DNA of 60,165 bases from a virus, in IMG/VR virus record IMGVR_UViG_3300007775_000011, positions 1 through 60,165 of that record; one strand, given 5' to 3'. The notes beneath the pieces are model-generated. The model saw only the letters and a program-made list of their open reading frames with translations. It did no database searches and was not told where the DNA came from. Each line of letters starts with the position of its first letter. Within the stretch, counting starts at the first letter, position 1. A program made the position numbers and the translations under genes. Positions 53,366 to 59,894 of this stretch are shown here, piece after piece.

Positions 53366-53589
53366 AATGTTATTTTTTCAAGTTTTATTTTAGAGGGTTT
53401 TCTTGATTGAGGAGTAAAATCTAATTCTTGTATCATTTCGGCTTGTCCCTTACTTAAAAAAGTAAGAGCCTCAGAACGTTGTCCCCAAGTCCATTTACCA
53501 TCTTTAACAGTGAGGAATTTTTTCCAGTTTCTTTTTTTAGATTTAGGTATAGAAACGATTAAGAATATTTCTATTTCCATTTGATTCAT
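53362..53589 (-). CDS. hypothetical protein, 75 aa
   Basis: Not recognised. Contains IFLIVSIPKSKKRNWKKFLT and WTWGQRSEALTFLSKGQAEM. No ribosome site beyond GGGGGATG. Coupled to the previous gene. Confidence 0.5.
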   Translation of the reverse strand: MNQMEIEIFLIVSIPKSKKRNWKKFLTVKDGKWTWGQRSEALTFLSKGQAEMIQELDFTPQSRKPSKIKLEKITL

Positions 53590-53628
53590 CCCCCGGTTTT
53601 GGTTTAATTACTTATTTTCAACTTTTAG

Positions 53629-53685
53629 GGATTGGAGGGGGAATTGAACCCCCCAACAGCGTCCTACCCTTTCCTAAGCCCAATA
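53629..53685 (-). tRNA. tRNA-like remnant lacking the anticodon arm
   Basis: Minus strand: TATTGGG and TCCAATC form six acceptor pairs (one mismatch); a D-arm-like CTTAGGAAAGGGTAGGACG follows, then directly a perfect T arm GGGGG-TTCAATT-CCCCC. Total 57 nt, so no room for an anticodon arm. Probably a decayed tRNA or a mimic of the tRNA acceptor/T domain. Confidence 0.4.
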
Positions 53686-53712
53686 CATAAAAACCAAAAA
53701 TAAATAATTAAT

Positions 53713-53753
53713 AAAGGGGTGGGACTAGAATGGGAGAGCCAGCCCCACCCCTT
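53713..53753 (-). terminator. strong hairpin terminator
   Basis: AAAGGGGTGGG at 53713-53723 pairs with CCCACCCCTTT at 53743-53753. On the minus strand the stem is followed by an A/T-rich TATTAATTATTTATTTTT. Ends the block led by 54309 and precedes the tRNA-like remnant. Confidence 0.7.
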
Positions 53754-53825
53754 TAAAGTCCTACATAAAGGCGTAATTTTATAAAATATTATAAATTATT
53801 GTTTTAATCTAATCCATAAACAAAC

Positions 53826-53872
53826 CACCTCCTTCTTCCGGGCCAACTATCCGGGATCGGCTACTTGGTTTA
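53826..53872 (-). promoter_or_regulatory. hairpin region with a ribosome-site-like AAGGAGGTGG and no clear gene
   Basis: Minus strand: AAACCA and TGGTTT arms enclose a CCGG/CCGG stem and AAGGAGG. Downstream reading frames are only a few codons long. Could be a decayed gene start or part of a small RNA ending at the terminator 53713-53753. Confidence 0.35.
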
Positions 53873-53876
53873 TTAA

Positions 53877-54125
53877 TTAGTATTTCCTTATTTTATTTTT
53901 GGGATCGAAAGCTTTGGCAAAAAAAGCTTTTAATTCACCATATCCATTACCAAATATTTTATCCCAAAACTGAGAATAATAATATATATTTCCATCATCT
54001 TCCTCCCAAGACAAAATTCCTTTTAAATCTCCATCTTTACAAATTTTAAATTCAATTTTAGAACAGGAGGCATTGTGTTGTTTAAGTGTATTTTTTAAAA
54101 GCTTTTCAATCTTTTTTAAATTCAT
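53877..54125 (-). CDS. hypothetical protein, 82 aa
   Basis: Start at 54125 after GGGAGAAAG. Product: NLKKIEKLLKNTLKQHNASC, then a DxDGxLKGxLSWEEDDG segment. Not recognised. Overlaps the upstream gene by 20 bases. Confidence 0.55.
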   Translation of the reverse strand: MNLKKIEKLLKNTLKQHNASCSKIEFKICKDGDLKGILSWEEDDGNIYYYSQFWDKIFGNGYGELKAFFAKAFDPKNKIRKY

Positions 54126-54309
54126 TTTCTTTCTCCCTTTCTTTTTGTTCTTGGACAAATTTTGTAAAGAAAGATTTTTCAATAGCTTCAAATTCATCAG
54201 AAGTTAAATTAATATTGCGTTTAAAAAATAACCCTTCCCGGTCTTTAAAATCCAATTGAATAGTTCTGCGATCATTTTTATATACTGTAGGAAGTTTAGC
54301 AATAATCAT
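54106..54309 (-). CDS. hypothetical protein, 67 aa
   Basis: Not recognised. A small alpha/beta protein (LPTVYKNDRRTIQLDFKDREG, then helical with a Lys/Glu tail). Starts one base after the glycosyltransferase stop. Confidence 0.5.
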   Translation of the reverse strand: MIIAKLPTVYKNDRRTIQLDFKDREGLFFKRNINLTSDEFEAIEKSFFTKFVQEQKEREKENEFKKD

Positions 54310-54310
54310 A

Positions 54311-55456
54311 TTATTTTCTTTTGATAAGTTTCATTCCATATTCATCATTGCTTTTTATTGGGGTAATATCAGGTTTTAAAATTGGTTTATTACGTTTAAA
54401 TTTTGAATAATCAACTTGATGGTGCCAACGATTAAATTTAAAAACTATATCAACAACATCAGGATGTTGTTTTTGGAGACTTTTAGCAAATGATTTTCGA
54501 TAATCATTTGTATTGTATACATTATCTGTATTTCCACCTTTTAAGGCTCCTTTAGTTTTTCCACCGTCAAATGTTTTTCCTTTATTCATTAAAAGGACAT
54601 AGAATAATAAAGTACAATATCCATCTTTTAATAATCTGAGACTGAGATCAGTATCTTCATTATATCTTCCCCGCCATCTATGCGGCAGATCAGTCTTTAA
54701 AAGAATACAAGAATAAATTCTGGAATTGAATAAATAAGGAGGGTGATTGGGAGATCGGTCACGGACGAAACCTTGATCATGTGGTCCGGCCATTACTATA
54801 TTTTCATATCTGTCAACAAAATCTTCCATAGCCCGAAAGAAACCACCCCCGGTCACTTTTAATCTTCGGTTATGATTACACCTTGTAAATGTAGTTATAT
54901 TGTCATCAACAGTCCAATGACGTTTAAATCCTCTTTTTTTACACCATTCCCATATATAATTTCGTGCCGGCACTGATCCTCTTCCAAGATCATGAAAAGG
55001 CATAACAACTACTTTATTTTTTCCAAGGTGTTTTATATATTCTTCAGCTTCGGTTTCTTCAACAAAAAATTTATAAGAAACCCCAAGTTGATCCAGTAGT
55101 TTTCCTGTAGTTTGGACATCGGCCCTTCCTTTACTCGGTATACAAACTGGATATTTAGAATCTTCAGGTGGGCCCGTATATTCAAATTTATTTTTTTCAA
55201 GTGGTTTTTGTCCAGGGTACCACGCAGAATCAGTTCTTTTATTAATTCTAATTCCTAATTTTTCGGCAAATTCTTTTACATCTTCTTCAGTCATAAAATT
55301 CATAACTATTCTGCGTTGTGGAGATGCATCTTTCATAACAAATTCAGGCATTCCCCACCACATATCTTTCCAATGTGGCTCGAATAATCCAAAATCAATA
55401 GATTCTTTTTCACGGGTAGGTCGATTTTCGTTTAATTCTTTTTCAAAATTATCCAT
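54311..55456 (-). CDS. TET-associated-type DNA glycosyltransferase (TAGT/GREB1-like)
   Basis: Likely adds sugar to hydroxymethylated bases in phage DNA. The 381-residue protein has YPVCIPSKGRADVQTTGKLL (about residue 100), GRGSVPARNYIWEW, and RHWTVDDNITTF, which match the IPSKGR, ARN and W-x-x-DDN/DDDI motifs of TAGT enzymes, plus RYNEDTDLSLRLLKDGY as the acidic catalytic region. The N-terminal 95 residues form a separate domain. No TET/JBP or hydroxymethylase gene was seen in the window. Confidence 0.7.
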   Translation of the reverse strand: MDNFEKELNENRPTREKESIDFGLFEPHWKDMWWGMPEFVMKDASPQRRIVMNFMTEEDVKEFAEKLGIRINKRTDSAWYPGQKPLEKNKFEYTGPPEDSKYPVCIPSKGRADVQTTGKLLDQLGVSYKFFVEETEAEEYIKHLGKNKVVVMPFHDLGRGSVPARNYIWEWCKKRGFKRHWTVDDNITTFTRCNHNRRLKVTGGGFFRAMEDFVDRYENIVMAGPHDQGFVRDRSPNHPPYLFNSRIYSCILLKTDLPHRWRGRYNEDTDLSLRLLKDGYCTLLFYVLLMNKGKTFDGGKTKGALKGGNTDNVYNTNDYRKSFAKSLQKQHPDVVDIVFKFNRWHHQVDYSKFKRNKPILKPDITPIKSNDEYGMKLIKRK

Positions 55457-55468
55457 ATTAATACCTGT

Positions 55469-55536
55469 TTTAATTATTTTTATTTTTTAAATAAACAACT
55501 TGTTTCGACTCTATTTAAAAAATAAAAATAATTAAA
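55469..55536. repeat. 25-bp perfect inverted repeat
   Basis: Arms at 55469-55493 and 55512-55536 are exact reverse complements (AT-only, beginning TTTAATTATTTTTATTTTTT), loop 18 nt. It lies 12 bases before the glycosyltransferase ATG. It could be an operator, cruciform, terminator or recombination site. Confidence 0.9.
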
Positions 55537-55547
55537 GGGGCGAGTAC

Positions 55548-55583
55548 TAAAAAGTTTTAAATCCCTCTTAAATTTAAAAACAA
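55548..55583 (-). repeat. dispersed intergenic element, copy 4 (minus strand)
   Basis: The complement matches 36 bases of copy 1 from CTTG to TTTTTA without mismatch. Here it directly follows the hairpin 55584-55611, so its TTGTTTTT would serve as a U-tract. Confidence 0.8.
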
Positions 55584-55611
55584 GGGGGATATACCGTTTG
55601 ATATATCCCCC
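55584..55611 (-). terminator. hairpin terminator after the Lys-rich protein gene
   Basis: GGGGGATATA (55584-55593) pairs with TATATCCCCC (55602-55611) with an 8-base loop. On the minus strand it is followed by TTGTTTTT, giving a typical Rho-independent terminator. Confidence 0.8.
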
Positions 55612-55630
55612 ATTTCGATCCGGGTATATA

Positions 55631-56179
55631 TTATTTCCCGGATGCCTGTTTTCTCAGAACGGCATAGATGGCGTTGCCGATAACACGGTATGACTTTTCA
55701 GGGAATTTTTCCTTAACTTCAAGAACAACATCATCTTCGTGTCTGTCCCCAAGACCGTCTTTCAGGGTTTCCTGCAGAAAAGTTGCCATCCCTTCTTTCT
55801 TTTTGCCGGCACCTTTCTTTTTGGAACCGGATTTTTTAGCCTTGCTCTTATCTTTCGGAGCGGCCTTTTTTTCTTCTTCCTCTTTGGCCCCTTCTTCATT
55901 GACCTTGGGACCAATTTCAAGTTCTTCAAAAAGAGCCCAGGTTTCATCGGTCAGCGGATCACTTTCAGCAACATCAGCGTCTGCGATTTCGATAATTTCC
56001 GCTTTCAGTTCTTCGATGTCGGAATCGGTATCAAGAGGTGGTTCAAGACCGATAACATCATTCAGATCTTCGGCGGCGGCGATCAGGCGTTTATCCATAC
56101 TGGGGCCTTTTTTCTTGGCCGGGGCTTTTTTCTTGCCGGTGGTATTTTTCGTTGTTTTTCCTGTTGCTTTCTTTGCCAT
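55631..56179 (-). CDS. Lys-rich histone-H1-like DNA-binding protein
   Basis: The 182-residue protein has a Lys/Ala/Thr-rich N-terminus (KKATGKTTKNTTGKKKAPAK), an acidic middle, a second Lys-rich run (about residues 108-130) and a folded C-terminal part with LKDGLGDRHEDDVVLEVKEK. It may condense DNA or remodel the host nucleoid. Codons are less AT-rich than in neighbours; strong ribosome site and terminator suggest high expression. Confidence 0.6.
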   Translation of the reverse strand: MAKKATGKTTKNTTGKKKAPAKKKGPSMDKRLIAAAEDLNDVIGLEPPLDTDSDIEELKAEIIEIADADVAESDPLTDETWALFEELEIGPKVNEEGAKEEEEKKAAPKDKSKAKKSGSKKKGAGKKKEGMATFLQETLKDGLGDRHEDDVVLEVKEKFPEKSYRVIGNAIYAVLRKQASGK

Positions 56180-56312
56180 GGTAATTCTCCTTTGTTTTGG
56201 TTTGTTTATGGCTTTTGGTTAAGTACTGTATTGATCTTGTAAAACATCATATTCTATTTTTAACACTAAGTAAAGAAAAAAAAGAGATAAAAAAGAAAAA
56301 AATTAATTTTTA

Positions 56313-57860
56313 TTAAAAATAGCTTCCCAAATAAGGTCTGCCGGTTTCTAAAGATTGCAAAACTTTAATCTCCAAAGATTGATCAAATTCACCTTCCCTA
56401 CCCAATAAAGGTGACATTCTCATTATTTTATCTTTCTTTTCTTTTGCTGTTTGGTTTAAAGCATAAGCAGCAGTCACGTGATCCCACTTTCTTCCGGATT
56501 CACTAAAGTTTTTAGTTCTTAATTTTCTTGTTTCTAATCCATCTGAATCTGCCTGGGTAGCGGTAATGAAACATAAATTATATTTTAAACTGATTTGCCG
56601 CACTGCTTTCCAAACCTCATTAATTTTATGTCTCATATCAATTCGATTATCAGACCATTCAAGTAAATCAATATAATCCAAAACCAATACTTTCGGAATC
56701 CATCCTCTATTTGCCCATATTTCTAAAATAGATATTAATTCATTAATTCTCAAAGAAGGTCGGGCAACTACACGAAAATCATTAGACCCGGAAAATTTGC
56801 TCATCCATTTCAATCCAGCTCTATAGCCTTCACGCCAAGTCAAAGGTTCCACCTTTTCTCTGATTTTATACCAGACTGCTCCTTTAAATTTTTGAGGATT
56901 CCTTTTTAAACAATATGTACAGGGGACATATCCTAATTCGGTTGCATCTTCAAATGAAATTTTCGCAGGCGGTTCATCTTCTTTTTCCGGCTCTTCATAT
57001 AGTCCAAAATCGCAAGTTCTTTTTTTTATACTACAAGAATCGGTTTGATTATGAAGACAATCTATTATTGGTATTTTAATTTCACCACAATATCTTTGGT
57101 CATAGCTTTTTTGGCATAATCTTACATGAAGTCTTCTGACCTGCTGTTCCTCACTTAAATCTCCGATTTGAAATAAGGCAACTCTATTACGAAAACGATG
57201 AGCCCGGAAAGCTAACTCATCAAGCCACCACGTTTTACCTCTTTTTGCCGGGGCTAAAAAAGAAATGAAAGTTCCTTCTGAAAATTGATTATTAAAAAGA
57301 ACGTCTAAAGCTCCTGGATATGTGAAAAGAGGGTCTTGGAACGTCTCAAAAGCAGTTCTGATTTTATCAGCATTAGTAAAAGGATTGAAACCCAAATCTT
57401 CATGAAGTTCTATAGATCGGTAATTTTCAAGAACTTCTTGTGCATGTAACGGCTCATCATCATGTAAAGCTTGGCTGGCTTCTCTAATTGTTATTTTTAT
57501 TCTTCTTTCGTCTAGATAAGCTCTTGATTGTTTTAAATAATATTCAAAGTCATATTCTTTTTCTTTTTCATATTGGTTACTCAAAGAATCCATAAGATCA
57601 GCCATATCATCGGCCAAATCTTCATCAATATCATCTTTTCTTACTTTTTGATCATATATCTCTTGGAGTAGTTTCCCCGGAGCTTTCCCAAATTCTTCAT
57701 GGTATTCTAAAATCCAATTACATAATAATTTACTTACATCAGCTTGGAATAAATCAAGATTTAATTCAGGATATATGGACTTCAGAAAGGGGGTGCTAAT
57801 AGCCAACCCAATTAATAAATTCCTTTCTGAAGAAACTTTTATTTTTCTTTTGCGTATCAT
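56313..57860 (-). CDS. DnaB-like replicative helicase with inserted Cys cluster
   Basis: Unwinds DNA at the fork. The 515-residue protein has an N-terminal helical domain, a RecA core with FLAPAKRGKTWWL in place of Walker A (about residue 203), Walker B KVLVLDYIDLLEW (about 392) and FITATQADSDG (about 425). Between strands it has an insert of about 70 residues with Cys residues (C, C, C, then CTYCLK) that may bind zinc. Works with the primase at 12-923. No strong ribosome site was seen. Confidence 0.8.
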   Translation of the reverse strand: MIRKRKIKVSSERNLLIGLAISTPFLKSIYPELNLDLFQADVSKLLCNWILEYHEEFGKAPGKLLQEIYDQKVRKDDIDEDLADDMADLMDSLSNQYEKEKEYDFEYYLKQSRAYLDERRIKITIREASQALHDDEPLHAQEVLENYRSIELHEDLGFNPFTNADKIRTAFETFQDPLFTYPGALDVLFNNQFSEGTFISFLAPAKRGKTWWLDELAFRAHRFRNRVALFQIGDLSEEQQVRRLHVRLCQKSYDQRYCGEIKIPIIDCLHNQTDSCSIKKRTCDFGLYEEPEKEDEPPAKISFEDATELGYVPCTYCLKRNPQKFKGAVWYKIREKVEPLTWREGYRAGLKWMSKFSGSNDFRVVARPSLRINELISILEIWANRGWIPKVLVLDYIDLLEWSDNRIDMRHKINEVWKAVRQISLKYNLCFITATQADSDGLETRKLRTKNFSESGRKWDHVTAAYALNQTAKEKKDKIMRMSPLLGREGEFDQSLEIKVLQSLETGRPYLGSYF

Positions 57861-57861
57861 A

Positions 57862-57934
57862 GAACGGTACCAATCAGATGCAAGAGTTTATGCCGCGCAT
57901 TCATTGGCGCGGTCTGGTTATAATCGGCGTTATA
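57862..57934 (+). other. attC-like site at the helicase start (degenerate)
   Basis: CCGCGC and GCGCGG pair across an 8-base loop (within 57893-57913) and the right end reads TAATCGGCGTTATA, as in other sites of the two arrays. It could alternatively be a terminator for array 2 or a leader for the helicase gene. Confidence 0.35.
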
Positions 57935-57937
57935 TTG

Positions 57938-58153
57938 CTAGTTATTGAAAACTATCAATTCCACCGGCACATTACGCACAGACCCATCGGGCATCTCTAC
58001 AACCGCAGTAGTAAAGTTCCCCGGGCCATTCTCAAACTCTTCATAGTTAACCCCAAACTGGTGAAACACCCCATTTCCTACAGCAACCTTATCAAAGTGT
58101 GTTTGGCCCTTTACCCTTTGCCACTCATAAACAACAACTTTCCTAGTTTCCAT
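57938..58153 (-). CDS. cassette gene: small beta-strand protein, 71 aa
   Basis: Product TRKVVVYEWQRVKGQTHFDK ... GNFTTAVVEMPDGSVRNVPV resembles small phage or cassette proteins of a single beta sheet. Ribosome site GGGGGG. Stop TAG, 9 bases before a TAACG box. Confidence 0.55.
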   Translation of the reverse strand: METRKVVVYEWQRVKGQTHFDKVAVGNGVFHQFGVNYEEFENGPGNFTTAVVEMPDGSVRNVPVELIVFNN

Positions 58154-58168
58154 ATATTAGCCCCCCAA

Positions 58169-58260
58169 GATAACAATTAAATTCACGCAGACGGCGCGAA
58201 CGTGGGCGGCACTATCCGTGTATTTCTTCGGTGGTGCCGCTGATGATTATGTGCGTTATG
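58169..58260 (+). other. attC-like recombination site 5
   Basis: GATAAC (58169-58174) and GTTATG (58255-58260) are the outer boxes. Left inner box TTCACGCAGACGGC and right inner box GCCGCTGATGATT resemble attC L boxes; GCGGCAC (58206-58212) pairs with GTGCCGC (58234-58240). The next gene's TAA stop lies in the right box. Confidence 0.55.
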
Positions 58261-58480
58261 CGTACGAATAACTTGATCCGAACTCTTCTTTATATCCACA
58301 CGAACAAACACCAAACTTGTCTACTCTGTATATCTCTCCAAATGGGCCACTGTCTAATGTTTTTCTACCAAATATTTTTACTTTATGTCCCAAGTATTGA
58401 GCGTGATAGTCGAGTGTACTCATAACACCACGGTTAACTTGACAAGAAGAGGCTTGTGTCTTTTTTGTTGTTTCTTTCAT
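58256..58480 (-). CDS. cassette gene: hypothetical protein with CxC motif
   Basis: The 74-residue product has GHKVKIFGRKTLDSGPFGEI and VCSCGYKEEFGSS. The N-terminal 20 residues overlap an attC-like palindrome (58432-58506), so MSTLDYH is an alternative start. Stop TAA in TAACG. Confidence 0.55.
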   Translation of the reverse strand: MKETTKKTQASSCQVNRGVMSTLDYHAQYLGHKVKIFGRKTLDSGPFGEIYRVDKFGVCSCGYKEEFGSSYSYA

Positions 58481-58506
58481 GGCTTACAAGTTACCTCCAC
58501 GTTATG
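58432..58506 (+). other. attC-like palindrome overlapping a gene start (degenerate)
   Basis: GGTTAACTTG (58432-58441) pairs with CAAGTTACC (58487-58495) with a one-base bulge; GTTATG at 58501-58506 ends the site and carries the next gene's stop. Confidence 0.35.
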
Positions 58507-58831
58507 TTCTCAACTTGCGACGGTATTCATCCATCCCAATACGTCGCAAATTTGAGTAATCATTGTCAAGCAAAGCCCATGCGAAGAAAACACCGTAGGT
58601 AATCATGGCAACGGTACGCAAATACTCCCCCGGGCCAATTACTAGCCAACAAACAACCACTAATATTATAGACGGCAAACCGAACAGCAAACAGAATCGG
58701 GTGATATCGTTGTACCAAAACCAAATCCAAAAAGAATCATAACCAGTCGCTTCACTTGACCCCAAGGGGTCGGCGTTCTGCGCTTTGTCAAATCCTGTTT
58801 CTGGGTCTAAATCAAACGGGCTATTATTCAT
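58502..58831 (-). CDS. cassette gene: two-helix membrane protein
   Basis: Start at 58831 after GGGGAGGAC. The 109-residue product has two hydrophobic segments (FCLLFGLPSIILVVVCWLVI and TVAMITYGVFFAWALL) with cytoplasmic acidic N-terminus. Stop TAA in TAACG. Function unknown. Confidence 0.6.
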   Translation of the reverse strand: MNNSPFDLDPETGFDKAQNADPLGSSEATGYDSFWIWFWYNDITRFCLLFGLPSIILVVVCWLVIGPGEYLRTVAMITYGVFFAWALLDNDYSNLRRIGMDEYRRKLRT

Positions 58832-58865
58832 TTTGTCCTCCCCTTGGGTCAAGTGACCTCAATCG

Positions 58866-59123
58866 TTATCTTGCCGACCATGTTAAAAAGCTTTTATATG
58901 CCATCCCAGCCCAAAACATATACAACGGAAGCCATGTTTTATTTTCAACTGCTGCTCCTATAAAATAGGCAGGCATCCAAACAGTAGCACAAACAAAAAA
59001 GGCTATTAGCATCCTCCACTTCTTGACAAAGATAACCAGTCGCTTAACAGCTGACCGCAAGAACTGGTGCGGTTTTTGTTCCTCTTCTGCTATCGTTACC
59101 GTCTGTTCATGGTCGTATTTCAT
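58866..59123 (-). CDS. cassette gene: two-helix membrane protein
   Basis: The 85-residue product has a charged N-terminus and two hydrophobic segments (LIAFFVCATVWMPAYFIGA and PLYMFWAGMAYKSFL). Ribosome site AAGGAG. Similar in size and topology to the next gene downstream; the two may work together. Stop TAA in TAACG. Confidence 0.6.
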   Translation of the reverse strand: MKYDHEQTVTIAEEEQKPHQFLRSAVKRLVIFVKKWRMLIAFFVCATVWMPAYFIGAAVENKTWLPLYMFWAGMAYKSFLTWSAR

Positions 59124-59151
59124 TGGTTTCTCCTTCTTGCGGCAGGTTAGC
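59043..59151 (+). other. attC-like palindrome overlapping a gene start (degenerate)
   Basis: CTTAAC (59043-59048) and GTTAGC (59146-59151) flank a perfect 9-bp stem CCGCAAGAA (59055-59063) / TTCTTGCGG (59134-59142). It spans the start of the gene at 59123. Confidence 0.4.
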
Positions 59152-59180
59152 TTATTAAAACGGTGGGTTGCTCAAGTATC

Positions 59181-59387
59181 TTAAGTAATGGCTCCGTTTA
59201 CATCTATGTTTGTAACGTCAGCAAGAACTCCCTCAAGCCATCTAATATTGTCATGCCATGCCTCAGTAAAAGTTATTTTTCCGGTATCAATATCTTCCTG
59301 GTGCATAAACTCAAATCCACAGATGTTTTCATACTTCTGCATGCACTGACGCTGTTTACTGTTTATTTTCTTTGCGTATACAGCCAT
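59181..59387 (-). CDS. cassette gene: hypothetical protein, 68 aa
   Basis: Start at 59387 (AVYAKKINSKQRQ) chosen from ribosome site AAGGAGG next to the attC-like site. The product is a helical, Trp/His-containing protein (TFTEAWHDNIRWLEGVLADV). Not recognised. Confidence 0.55.
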   Translation of the reverse strand: MAVYAKKINSKQRQCMQKYENICGFEFMHQEDIDTGKITFTEAWHDNIRWLEGVLADVTNIDVNGAIT

Positions 59388-59405
59388 TCGCATACCTCCT
59401 TGCAA

Positions 59406-59493
59406 CCCAACCAGCGCATTAAAGCCGACTGGAATAAAGTTTGTTTATTAAAATCTGCCAGCACGGGGCCAGCGGTTTATGCTTAACGTTAGT
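59406..59493 (+). other. attC-like recombination site 6 (near-duplicate of site 1)
   Basis: CCCAAC (59406-59411) and GTTAGT (59488-59493) bound the site. Left inner box TTAAAGCCGACTGG and right inner box CCAGCGGTTTATG pair with one extra A in the left arm. Most bases agree with 46870-46957, including the central TTATTAAAATC segment, though the sites lie in separate arrays. Confidence 0.75.
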
Positions 59494-59497
59494 TTAC

Positions 59498-59635
59498 TTA
59501 GTGCGTATTAACCACACTCTTGATATCTATACTATGCAATCTACTTTCCTTTAGTGCCAAATTAATAGCCTCGAAAAATTCCATCATCATTTTGCTTTCC
59601 CATACTTCACCATTATAAAAAGTAACTTTCCACAT
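59498..59635 (-). CDS. cassette gene: hypothetical protein, 45 aa
   Basis: Product MWKVTFYNGEVWESKMMMEF followed by a helix (FEAINLALKESRLHSIDIKS). Ribosome site GAGGTAA. Stop TAA, five bases before the CTAACG box of the attC-like site. Confidence 0.6.
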   Translation of the reverse strand: MWKVTFYNGEVWESKMMMEFFEAINLALKESRLHSIDIKSVVNTH

Positions 59636-59728
59636 AAATTTACCTCGTAAACTAATAATAAAATTAATCTGACTAGAAGAAGTTTGGGTTGCAAGCGCAG
59701 TCTGGTGGCTGGAAGCTTATTATCGGCG

Positions 59729-59893
59729 TTATCTTTCAGTAGCTTCAACCTTGCAGCCCTTTAAGACTATTCGGAAAAGGTCTGGCTTATTCTTTGCCCA
59801 GTTCCCCAAGGTCTGCAAGCTCTGTCCGGTCAACCGTGCAACCACAGAGAGGCTTTTCAGTCCCTCCGCTTTTGCCTGTTGTGATGGGGTCAT
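59729..59893 (-). CDS. cassette gene: small helix-turn-helix-like protein
   Basis: Product MTPSQQAKAEGLKSLSVVAR then LTGQSLQTLGNWAKNKPDLF: a DNA-binding-like helix-turn-helix. It partly overlaps the upstream gene's end (ATGACT and ATGACC are alternative starts). Stop TAA in TAACG; the flanking site at about 59640-59733 ends GGCGTTATC. Confidence 0.6.
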   Translation of the reverse strand: MTPSQQAKAEGLKSLSVVARLTGQSLQTLGNWAKNKPDLFRIVLKGCKVEATER

Positions 59894-59894
59894 T

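Noticed and set aside
53629-53685. tmRNA tRNA-like domain
   Set aside because: GGACGC before the T arm is reminiscent of tmRNA, but no tag frame or matching 5' domain was found nearby.
53826-53872. Reading frame after AAGGAGGTGG on the minus strand
   Set aside because: ATG GAT TAG and the GTG alternative give only 2-10 codons; no gene called, only a structured region.
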